Source: Hirsutella rhossiliensis (Eukaryota > Ascomycota > Sordariomycetes > Hypocreales > Ophiocordycipitaceae). Taken from it: a DNA stretch of 64,000 nt. The position numbers and the translations under genes were made by a program. The stretch covers positions 6,386,001 to 6,450,000 of the forward strand of contig NW_025408668.1 of NCBI RefSeq assembly GCF_020360975.1, written 5' to 3'. Shown here one piece after another: positions 22,495-33,900 of the stretch; position 1 is the stretch's first letter; every line of letters begins with the position of its first letter. The notes beneath the pieces are model-generated. The model saw nothing but the letters and a program-made list of their open reading frames with translations, did not search any database and was not told where the DNA came from.

Positions 22495-23734
22495 TAATTA
22501 TTAGCTTATTATCTCGCTACGGTGCTTAGAGGCCTTCTCTTCGCCGCCGGCGCTATCTAAGCTAGGGCTTAGCCTTAGTCTTAGTACTTACTCGATACTA
22601 CCTATAATAGGAAAAACTTCTTCTAGGCCTTCGACTTCTTTATAGAGCCCGACCTATCGTACGGCTTTATTAAGTACGTCGACTAGGCTATAGCTTAGTA
22701 AGACGGCCTTATTAGCTACGGCCGGGGCAATAGCAGCCGCGGCTACGGCAAGGCTAACAACGGCAACATCGTCTTAGGCGTCGACTATAAGACGGTTAAC
22801 CCTACTAATAGCCGTAGGTCGGTCCGCGTTACCTCGCAGCGGTCCTTTACCTACGGTCTCTTCTTCGCCGATATTGCCTATATGCCTAACGCCGCCTACG
22901 GCGTCTAGCCCGCCTTTTAGATATTTAGCCCTAACTAGCCTACGTCGGGCGAAATCGATATTATCGAGGGCGTTAACCTATAGGATAAGGGCACCGTCAC
23001 CCTCTACACGTCGCTAGGCTATACTATGTCTAATAAGGGTGCCCTATCGTCGACGCACCTTAAGGATAGCGACTGCGGCGCCAGCGGCAGCAGCGCCGGC
23101 TATGGTTAGCAGACGGCCGACACGCAAAACTACGGCGACGGCTTTAACGCTATCCGCGGCGGCGTCTACGCCACCGAGTAGACCTCGGAGCATATTTCCG
23201 TCTAGTTCTTCCCCCGCTCCGCCATCCCCCGCGACGTCGCTTTGGGCTAGCCCAACCACGAGACGTGGGGTCAGCCTATGGCTCGCTTCGCCGGCGGCTC
23301 CGGCTGCGACGTTGACTCGCACTTTTCCAATAATCAGCTCGTCTTTGACACGACGTCTTGTTGACTCGCACTTTTCCAATAATCAGCTCGTCTTTGACAC
23401 GACGTCTTGCGGCGACTGGGCCGGCAACCCCGACGTCTAGGGCTCGGACAAGAAGTATGCCGCAAAGGCCGCCACCTGCAACGACTACGTGGCCGCTAAC
23501 CCGGGCAAGTTCCGTGACGCCTTTTAGGAGATTAACTCGGTCAAAGTCTTTTAGTAGGGGCAGTCTGGCGGCCAGAAGCCCTAGCCGACGCAATGGCCTC
23601 CTAAGACGGGGCCACCTCTGCAGACGCAGCGGCCCCAGCCTCCGTATCAGCCTCCGCAGCCTTAGCAGACTCAGCACCAGGGCTACGAGTATCAGCCCGC
23701 GCAACCCTTTCAACCGCAGCGATAGAGGGCTTGA
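22495..23734 (+). pseudogene. GH16 endo-beta-glucanase, RIP-inactivated
   Basis: Related to fungal secreted GH16 mixed-linked/1,3(4)-beta-glucanases. A leader (LLFAAGA) is followed by LDTTYNRKNFF, FDFFIEPDLSYGFIKYVD, VNPTNSRRSVRVTSQRSFTY, the catalytic motif GEIDIIEG (Glu 22951, Asp 22957, Glu 22966, all intact), YGDGFNAIRGGVYATE, HISV-FFPRSAIP and HFSNNQLVFDTTSCGDWAGNP. The C-terminus is Pro/Gln-rich. There are many TAA/TAG stops at expected Trp and Gln codons. RIP is heavy in the 5' half and fades after about 22940. A 49-bp tandem duplication adds a frameshift. It is flanked by Gypsy-B1 and a LINE; it is probably a host gene lost to RIP, either as a duplicated copy or by leakage from repeats. 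Confidence 0.88.
23312..23409 (+). repeat. Perfect 49-bp tandem duplication inside GH16
   Basis: Units 23312-23360 and 23361-23409 are identical. Forty-nine is not a multiple of three, so the duplication shifts the frame. Perfect identity suggests it arose after RIP had finished, or that RIP ignores repeats this short. Confidence 0.95.
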
Positions 23735-23949
23735 GCTTAGGCTGATAAACGCATCCCTGGGCGAGGGCGGAGAGCAGAGACAACGATATAAATTATATAA
23801 TAAGCGATCTATAGCATTGCGGATCTTTGCAGCTACTTCTTAGGGCTTTTATTCTTTATACTCTACTTCTTATCTCCCCTTTTCTTCCTCTTTATAACCT
23901 TATTCCTTTAGTTTATTGCCGAGATATTTAATATATAGCTTTATATAGT

Positions 23950-26200
23950 AATAGCATTACCGCCGGCCGCTGCCGGCCGGGCTATATTTACTCTATATAT
24001 AATAGCTTTAGATATTTAACTTAGTTATATATTATCGTAACCGAACCTTTTATAGTAATTAGTAAAATCCCTATAGTAGGTTCTTACTATTAGTAGATAA
24101 TAAAGTAGGGGCCGAGAAAGCGATAATTCTAGCGGGCAGCTACTTATAGCTTTTAGACTCTCTATTTCGTACCGGCGTAGAGGTTTCCTACTAAGTACTA
24201 AAAGCCTCTTTCCGCTATAGTCGGGCAATTTTTCGTAGATATACTAGCGTCGGTTCGCTATTAGCGGATTCTAGTAAAGATAATCCCGCCTTTACTAGAG
24301 TATCGGCCTCTTTATTACCTAGGATATTAGCATAGCTAGGGATCTAGTAGACCTCGATAGCTCTATATTCTCGCGCTAAAGATTAAAACTTAAGGAAGAC
24401 CTCTTATAAGGAGTCGCTTAGCGTGCCTCGTAAGTACGTTGCGGTCGCGAGGTTATTAAGATAGATAAAGATATATTTACTATCTAAGAGGCTTAACGTA
24501 ACCTTTAATCCCTCTAGTATACCTCTCGCCTTAGCGTCGAAGACCTTAGCTAGTCTAAGATAGCCCTTACCGCTTAAGATAGTAGATCTATCCTAGTAAA
24601 TAGTATAGCTATATCCGATATAGCTTTCCTTAGAACGAGACCTATTAAAGTAGATAATTAGAGTTTAGGGCGATAGTACTTAGAGCTAAGCGCGAAATTT
24701 CTTTACTATCTTATTTTTTAATATAGTCTATAAAGGCTTAGTTAGCTTACTAATAAATCTACGTTATAGTAAAAGAGGTCTTAGGTAGCTTAATAGTATT
24801 CTATTAGTATACTATAGCCTTATTTAGAAGGGCTATAGTAGTTTTTAGTACTTTAGCTTAATTAGTTTATTTATAATTATAATAAGAGCTTTTAATAGCG
24901 ACGTTTACCTCGCGAGCGGATAAGCTTTATTAAGAGCTTTAAGATATATAGTAAAGGCTATCTAACGCCCTTTAAGGAGTAAAGAAATAGGTAGTATTCC
25001 CGCCTCCCTATATAGCACGTTCGTTAGTATCGTCTTTTATACTAGTAGAATAGCCTAAAGAGATAAGTAGAGTGCCTTACTTATCTCCTTAATAAGGTTA
25101 TTAATCCCTAACGGCCCCTTCTTAAAGGGCTTCGTTTAGCGTAAGGACGTCGGACTAAGGTACTAAGCCTCCGCCGCGTATAGTAGTACGGGGATAATAT
25201 AAGTATAGATAGCTTATTATATAGTACTTAGTAGAGGGCTATATTTAGTATTCGTTAGTCTCTTAAGGTAAAATATAATAGCTTATACCTTAGCTATATA
25301 TTTCTTAATATATATCTTAAAAGAGAGAGAGCTATAGAGCTAAACGCTAAGCTAATATATTGCTCGATCTAGCTATTTCTTAAACTCGCCGTAGAGTACT
25401 AGCGGTACCGTCTTAAGCTTTATTTAAGAGAAGTATATTACTTCTATCTTATTAGGGTTAAAAGAGATCTTATTAGCGGCGCCCTATAAAAGAAGCTTAT
25501 ATATATAGTAAGACGCTTTAGCGGACGTTTTATTAAGGCTATTACCGATATATAGAATAGTAGTATCGTTTATATAGCCGAAGCATCCTTAAGAGTAACC
25601 TAGGCGATATATCGGCTTAATATATAATAAGAAGAGGATCGGCGAGATAGGCGACCCCTATAGTAGACCGTACTAAAGGGGCGATAAATCCGTTACGATA
25701 TCTTAATAGTAGATATATACCGATCTATCCTATATAAACGAGCCGGCCTAGCGTATAAGGTTTAATAGCTATCTTTATTCTTATAAGTAGAGGACTAATC
25801 TATTATAGAGAACTATATTAAAGGCGCTTTATATATCTAAGGTTACTAAGGTTATAACTTACTTCTAGGCGAATACCTCCTCGATATTATAAACTAAGGT
25901 AGCTATAAGATTTATAGCTAACCTTTTTAAGAGCGCGCTAGCTTATTATAGGTATAGTACGCTAAAGTAAATTAAGCCTTATACTAGACGCCGTATAATA
26001 AGCTACTCGAGGCCCTTACTAATATAAGATAAAAGGGAGATAAGGCGCTAGGCGTAAGGTATAGATAGATCTCTACGTCCTAGCTTAGTAATTATAACTA
26101 CTTCTACTTCCTAAAAAGGTTTTAGATAGTAACTAATAGTATAGTAGCCTTAATATAGCTAATAGATAAGATAAGGGGAAGGCTCGCTAGCTATAGCTCG
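23950..26200 (-). pseudogene. Tad1-like LINE, RT and RNase H part, RIP-inactivated
   Basis: On the minus strand the RT reads GRRDLSIP, ISLLSYISKGLE, then VITLVTLDI-SAFNIVLYNRLVL near 25800, GSPISPILFLLYIKP near 25640, and GYINDTTILYIGN near 25570, where the YADD-type box has become YIND. Downstream are RNase H-like text (ILGNKEADTLVKAGLSLLE near 24310) and the C-terminus LLYYLLIVRTYYRDFTNYYKRFG near 24050, matching fungal non-LTR elements. This element copied itself by target-primed reverse transcription. The endonuclease and ORF1 parts were not found to the right of 26200, so it may be 5'-truncated. Confidence 0.85.
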
Positions 26201-29200
26201 CGTAAAGAGGCCTTTTAGAATAAAGTAAGCGATAGGAGAAGGGATAGGAGAAGCGAGGTCTAAAGGCAGCGAGAGATAAAGGTATTATATAAGTAAAATC
26301 GAGACCGAGTATTAAAGAGGCGGCCTAGACCGCTATAAAGAGATTTACTTTATAAAAGCGTAAAGGGTATAATAAGAAGGTAGGTTAAGAAGATAGATAT
26401 AGGTAGGCAATATAGGTCTAAGCGAGTAAAAGGCTTATAAGATTTTTAGGTGCTAGAACTTATAGGTTTTAACTTACTAGGTAAGGAGTATATTAAGGAA
26501 GTTTAGTTATATATATAAAAAGGGGAATAAAAAGAGAAGGAAATACCCTATTTAAGTCTCTTATATTTAAGTTTAAGGATAATAAAACTTATTCCTAGTT
26601 ATCTTATATTTTTATATTAACTAGATTATAGAATATTCTTAGGCGGATATTAGGCGTAGCTTAGTTAGGACGAGACTAATATAAGAGGTATAATAAAGTT
26701 AGAAATAAATACGTTTAAGTAATTTACTAGCTTAATATCTATCTTTAACTCTTTAGGATCCTCTTAAGAAAGAAAGGATTTAGTAGAGCTATAACCGTCG
26801 CCGCTTATAATTATAGTAGAAGTTTCTAAAGAAAGTTACTATCTCTTAGTTAAGGTTTAGTTAAAGTTAAGTAATAATAGGCTTGATATTATTATAATAA
26901 GATTAACCGACCTAAATATAAGTAATATAAAAGGGACGCGGCGTAGGGCGGCCTTAGTTTTTTTTAAGAGAGGTAAACTTAGCTAACGTATTAGTATAGT
27001 TAAAGGGATTTCCGATTAAGCGCTTAGGTATTATCTTTAGTAGTTATATTATAAAAGAAGCTTAGTTAGATATAGCCCTATTAAGGAAGGTCTATATATT
27101 AAAGATAATAAAGAAGATATAGTCTTACTTAAAGGCTAGGGTATATACTATAATATAGTAATCTAGTAAGCTAGCGATTTTACTTATATAGGTAAGGAGA
27201 GCGTTTAGCTAGAACTAGCTATTAAGCCTCTTAGTTATCCTCTTATATAGGGAGGTCTAAGAATTAGCGTAAATAAGGAAGATAATAAAAACTTAAAAGG
27301 GATAAAAGCCCTTATAAGGTGTTTTACTAGGAATCCTAAGATAAATAAAGGCCTAGGGCTAAATAAAGCTATAATACCTTAGCTAAGTATTGCTAAGGGC
27401 TATAGCTAAGTTTCTATATAAAAGGTCGCGGCCGGAACTAATAACTAGTCCTATAAAGGAGATAATAGGTTATATCTTTAAGAAGGTATCCGCTAAGCTA
27501 AGGGTATAAGGGACGACTCTATAGTAATTATTAGGGAGGGTAGTAGTAATAGAGAAGTTAAAGGGATAGACCTATAGCTAGTAGCTATAATCGCGGATAA
27601 TAAGTATAGGGATAGTATATTCTATAATATTATTATCGTCTAACTCTAAGCTATTACGTTGCTCGATTTCTTATATTAAGGTAAAGGGATAAATATAACT
27701 AACTATAAAAAACTATTACTCGGTCTATTTAAAGGGGATTATCTATTTATTATATATAGAAATATTAAGGCTAAAGAAGATATAGGTTGATAGATCGTTA
27801 GTATTTAACTAAATTACTATATATTCTAAAGTTAATAGCTATAAGGGTATTAAAAGGAAGACCCTTACTAGGGTTTCTACGTTAAGCCTATTAATATAAT
27901 ACTTATTTTAGTAAGCGAACCTAGATAGGTAGCTAGGCTAGATAAAGGCTATTATAAATATATCGGCGCTAGTATTTTTCTAGCTATTAAGAGGTTACTA
28001 TAAGGACTAAGGAGGACAAAGTATTAATATTTAGCTAAAGGGTTAATATCGTAAGGATATAGTAGATATAGTTAGCGTAGAAGTATAAAGGAGGGGGGGT
28101 TATATAAAGTAAAGGTAGGTGTCTTATAAGGTAGGTTTTCTTACTAGTCGAAAGAAGGTTTACGGCTAAGGTAAGGGAGACTTAATAGTAGTTAGTAAAT
28201 ACTCCCTTTTAATAGGTAATAGATCGGAAGCGGTAGTATATAGGAATTAGCTAGGAAAGATTTTAGAAGAGCCTTAACTATTTAGCCCAATAATTATAAG
28301 TAACGTTAATAGCTAAGGGTTAGAAGTTAAGTAAGGCAATAGTTATATTATAAGAAGTTAGAGGTCGGTAAATAGTAGGTATTAAGCGTAAGTCTATTAA
28401 AGAAAAAGAAAGTTTAGTTATATCCTTTAGTATTATTATTTTATAAAGTAGATAGTAGCGGCGAATTAAATTAAAAGAAGGAAAGAGATTATAATAGTAT
28501 TATAGGAATCCTTCTTAAAAGGTCGTTAATAGTTAGATAGGTATTATATATAGCTAAGCGAGAGCTATATTAAGTCTACTATTAAGATATAGTAAAGTTA
28601 GATATCTAAGGTTAATTTAGAAAGAGGAATCTAGCTAGCTTCTTTATATTAATAGCCTTAATCGGTACGATAGTCTAGTCTAAATAGACCTTAATACTAC
28701 GAGTATATTATATATTAAGGCGGACTTATAGATACTATTTAAGAACTAATAAGTAAGGTAAGGAAGATAGTATTTAAAGGGCTAAGGAGTATACTTTAAA
28801 GTATAAGGTAAGCGGTTAGTACTAATATTTATATATATACTAAAGGTCTATATTAAAGGGAAAAGGAACTATATAATAGTATTTTTCTTAGTATAGTAGT
28901 TATCGGGGATCTATTAAAGTAAGCGGGAAAGAGCGCGGCGATAGAAGGGCGGCATTTAATAAAGTTAGGCTAATAAGTTATATATATAGGCTAGCTAAGA
29001 CTAGGAGTATAGATATATATAGGTAAGGTAATAGGGTAAATATAGAGGATAAATTACTATAGAGAAAGAAATACTATAGTAATAAGGGAAGTAATTTAAG
29101 AAGTTTCCTACTTAAAAAAAGTAGCGTCGTTAGTAAACGAGATTATTTAAGAAGAGGAGCTCTAGAGCTAAAGCTTTATAGTATATCGTTTATTTATAGT

Positions 29201-30000
29201 ACTTAATATTAAGGTAGTAGTAGTATAGCGGATAGTCTTATAGTAAACCTAAGTAAGGCGGTTGCTTATATTAGGGCCGGTAGTTAGATTCTAAGGCCCT
29301 TATCGTATAGAGAATATAAAGGCTTAGGGGCTATAGACCCTTATTATCTAAAGTAAGGCGATATAGTAGCGGCTAGCGGTATACTAAGAGTTCGTTTAAA
29401 AAAGGGAGCGATACTTTAACCTATCCGGCCTAAGGAGTAAGTATTTAAAAACCTAAGATAAAGTAAGTAATTAATAGCATCGATTATATAGGGTTTACTT
29501 AAGTGCTATTAAGGATAGAGTTAGCGGGTAAAAGGAGTACTAGATTAAGGTATAGACGATAGCGCGGTAGGGCTAGTAGACGCTAAGCCGAGTAGATAAA
29601 GGTAGCTTAGGAGGCGGGAGAAGAGAGCCTATCTTTATAGCTAGGATAAGCGCCTAATAAAATAAGTTTAAAGTAAAATCGGAAGGTAAAGGAGATAGGA
29701 GCTATAAGCTAAGGACCTAGTAAGTATACTAGGCTTTTTAAAGGAAGACTTTACTATAAAAAAGAGATTATCTAATAATTAAACGTAGTATACGCTAATA
29801 TCGCTTAAAAGGAAGGTATCGATAGTATAAGACTTTTACTAAACGTTTTATAATATAAGTATATTACTAATATAAATATATATATTATACTACTATAAGC
29901 GTATAAGAGAGGAGCTAAGGGAGTTTATATAGGATTAATAGCTATTAAGCTATATCTTAAAAGGAAGCTACTTACTATTCTTATACTAGAGCTACTTTCT
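26200..30000. other. Unassigned RIP-saturated DNA
   Basis: Neither strand gave a domain I could name. It should contain the 5' end of the Helitron-like gene that becomes readable near 30000, and perhaps the 5' part of the LINE. Stops are too dense for confident reading. Confidence 0.5.
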
Positions 30001-30466
30001 TAAAGGCGAGTCTAAATTAGTATACGCTAGGTATAGCCGATACCTAGCGCGCGGGAGTCTATCGCCGGCTATCTACCTTTATAGTAGCCTTAGCTATAAG
30101 TATATATTCCCTAATAAGCTTAAGGGACTTATACTAGTTAAAGAGAAGCTTATCTCGCTAAACTTATATTATAGGTTTATTATAAGGTATAGTATTTTAG
30201 GCGGCTAAAGGTAAGCTATAAGATACCTAAGGTACGTTTAGGGCTATATTATAATATTTCTAAATAATATATAGGAGCTAGCGACTAAAGTACTCTTATA
30301 CCCCTTTTTATAAGTACGAAATAAGATCTATATCGTATAGTAGGTCGCGGAGAAGCTAGTACTAAGCAACCTATTAAGTCTCTTATTAGTAAGGCGGCGG
30401 GTAGTTAAGAGGGCCCTTATCTAGCTAAAGAGGAATAATCCCTACTACGCTAAGATTAAGATTAAC
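30000..30466 (+). pseudogene. Helitron-like Rep/helicase gene, fragment 1 (DUF6570-like region)
   Basis: The frame reads RYLARGSL, FPNKLKGLILVKEKLISLN, then KRALI-LKRNNPYYAKIKIN, ending in the Gypsy-B2 insertion. This matches the conserved N-terminal region (DUF6570 type) found upstream of the Rep and Pif1 helicase domains in many fungal Helitron-like proteins. The assignment is from memory of the family. The same frame resumes at 38324 (AVEIES-GDLIDRVPLLVYN). The 5' limit of the gene is not determined. Confidence 0.65.
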
Positions 30467-30916
30467 TATTATAACTATAGCTACTAGGCCGCTTACGGTT
30501 AACCGCGTTAAGTATATAATATAGTCTAACGGATAAATAGTTAATATAACTATTTAATAGATATAAGATTAAGGGGATTATAAAGATCTAAGTAATCTAA
30601 GATTAATAAGATTACTACGCTCTATATAATCTAACGTTAAGGATTATAGCTAGGCCTATAATCTAAGGATAGTCTTTATAGGTATATATAGCTACCTACT
30701 TTTACTCCTTTAGATAGATAGCTCTCTAGCTTTTAATATAGATCTTTATTATAATTCTATCTTTAATTCTAATTACCTAGTTATAGTCTATAGTCTATAA
30801 CCTCCGACTTATTACTAACGTAATATACTTATTATTACTTAGACTACGCCCTATTATATCTACTAATATAAACCCCTAGATAGGTTTATCCCTTAAGAGT
30901 AATACTAGTCGTTATA
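30467..30916 (+). repeat. Gypsy-B2 left LTR
   Basis: 450 bp, ending GTCGTTATA. Direct repeat of 37869-38318. The internal sequence starts CGTTAAAAGC, shared by the B3 copy. Confidence 0.93.
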
Positions 30917-30999
30917 CGTTAAAAGCTTTTATTTAGTATAAATACTATATTACTTTAAGCAATATTATAACTATTAATATACCTATATAGTAAACTAGA

Positions 31000-33900
31000 T
31001 TAACTAACTCTAAAGGTACTATATCGCCTTAAGATATAATACGCGAGATTATTACCCTTTAATAAGAGGTATAGTTACTTAGGAATAAAGGAGGTAATAA
31101 ATAAGTTAGGGACCTTAGAGAAGTAGTTAAACTAAAATAGCTAAGACTATTTAATAGTACTTATAGCACGCTTTAAGACTTTCTTACCTAACTTAAGGCC
31201 TACTACTAGTTTTACCTTATTAAACTCTTAGACCTAGTTAAAAAGGTACTCTACGTAGGAAATTATTTATCTAAAATAGTACTCGCTTAGTTTAGACTTA
31301 TTATAAGGGATTTTCTTAATAACTAACTAGTATAATAAGATAATAAGATAGATAAAGTCTTTACTAGTTTCTAAGGATTTAAAGAAGCTATTATAAAGGT
31401 ATTTAGAATAACTAATAAAGAATAAGAAGCTAAATAGAAACTTCGAGAACTTTAATAAAGGATCTTAGTATCGGATTATACTATAAAGTTCTATTAAGTT
31501 ACCTTAAAGTTTAATTAAGACAACGAACCTCTTATATTACGATTCTACGATAGGCTTAAAAAAGAAGTTAAGGACGAGCTTTATAAGGAAAATCGACTTA
31601 ATAACCTCTTAGACTATATTACTATAGTAGTACGAATTAACGATAGATAGTATACGCGACGCTAAGAAAAGAAATAAAAAAGAGGAAACTAAAACCCTTC
31701 TTATAAAAATAACTTTAACTAATATATTAACTATAAAAAGAAGCGCGAAACTTATATTACCTATACTTATATAACTAACTTAGGTAGGATAGACCTAAAT
31801 ATAATATAAAAAAGTAAAGGAAAGTATTTTAACTATAAGAAACTTAGATATTACTTTAAAGAATATAAATAACCTTATAAAGAGAAGAAAACCTATTAAG
31901 TACTAGCCTTAAAAGTTAAGAAATACCTAAACACTACTAATAGATAGGAACTAAAGTATAAACTCCTTAGTAAGACTATATACTATAATAATAAATATAT
32001 AATATACTTAAGTAATAAGAACGGTACTAAATAGTTCTTATAGCTACTAAGGAAAACCCTTATAATAATATAGCGAAGGGATCCTAAAATATAGAAATAA
32101 GTTAAATTTATAGAACTAAAATACCCTTATCTTAAAGGAGTCTCTTAAAACTAAATTAAGAAGAATAGTAAACGATTCTAGGAAGATATATAAAATGAAA
32201 ATCGATAATAATAATAAGCAGTCTATAAATTATATAATAAAGAAGATATAGATATAGCCCTTATACTTATAAAACTTAGATAGTAACCTAAAAAGGAATA
32301 ATAAAGTATTAATAATATAAGCTTTAAAGACTAAGAAATAACTAAAGAAATAAAAGATAAGAACGAACTTATACTACTACCCTTACTATTAAAGGAAAAT
32401 ACTACGATTAAAGAATACGCTTTATACTTTAAAGAATTTAAAGAAATACTTAAAATTAAAACTTAATAAATACCTTAAATTCTTATAGAAAACTAATAAG
32501 CTATATTAACTCGATATTAACCGGTACTATATAGAGGAGACTATACTATAGCTATTACTATAGTTAATACCTTTATAGCTCTATAATAAGAATAATAACT
32601 ATAAAGAGAATTTAGAGATAATCTATAAATACTACTTACTTATAAGTACTATAAGTATATTTTATAGATATTATATATTTACTTAAATTATATAATATAC
32701 TTTTAAATAAAGGTATAATATAACGCTTTCTTAGTTAAGTTTAAGGGATAAGTACTTTTAAAACCTTACTTAAGTATAAAACTAAACTATTAGAAAATTA
32801 ATTAATACTACTTAAACGACTAATTTATATTATTAGAACCTAATTATAGTATGCTACTTAAATACTACGATAATTACGGTTTATTAATAAGATATCTTTT
32901 AGAGATATATAAAATCTATAAATACGCTAAAATAAAAGAATAGTATAATACTACTCGCTCTAAGATATTTAAACCCTTAATCTTTTAAAGACTTATATAA
33001 TAAGTTAAATATAATAAAGAAGATTATAATAAATATATATACCTAAACTATAAAGTTTATAAACTTAAAAAAGTATAAGTATAGTATAAATAATATAACG
33101 GTATACTAAAAGATTATTAGTAATATATATAAAGGCTATAAGCTATATTCGACTAAGGAAGAAATAATATAGAAATACTATATAAAAAATAAAAAGACGC
33201 TAAACGAAAACTTAACCTTTAGTATAAAAATAAATAGAATTATAAAGTATAGTATATAATTAACTATAAAGTAGTATAATATAAACGATATAGCGTTAAG
33301 AAATAAGAAATCTTTAATTAGATACAAGAAATTAGTCTCTTAAGCCTTAATATAATACTATATAATAAAAATATAAAGAAACGATATTAATAATAAATCG
33401 AAAAGAAATACCTAAATAAAATAAATAAGGACTAAGTAAAAAATAAGGTATATTATCTATAAAAGGGCTATAGACTAGTATAATATAATAAGATCTAAGG
33501 ACCCTATATATAGTAACGGTAAGCTATAATAACTAAATAGTATTAGATATCTAAATCGCGGGATATTATATATATCTACTTTTAGACTATAGCGCGATAG
33601 GTAATTATATTTTACTTAAAGTTATTAATTATTACCGACTTATATAAAGATATAAGAAAGATCTATATAAACTTATAAATATTAAAGGAGAGGCCTTTAA
33701 CTATAATAATAGAATTATTAATATAAAGATTAATTACCTTAATATTAATATCTAAGGCTATAACGAATAAGTTAACTTTAATATTATAGATATTAAAGAA
33801 TATAACCTTATATTAAGGCTTCTATAGCTATAAGAGAGCAACCTACTAATTAACTAGAAAACTAGCTAGCTACGTTAAAATAAAGATATAAGTTTCTAGG

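Noticed and set aside
23039..23843. Several overlapping ORFs on both strands within the GH16 relic
   Set aside because: Alternative frames of the GC-rich, less mutated 3' half of GH16; Ala/Arg/Ser-rich composition is typical of shadow frames.
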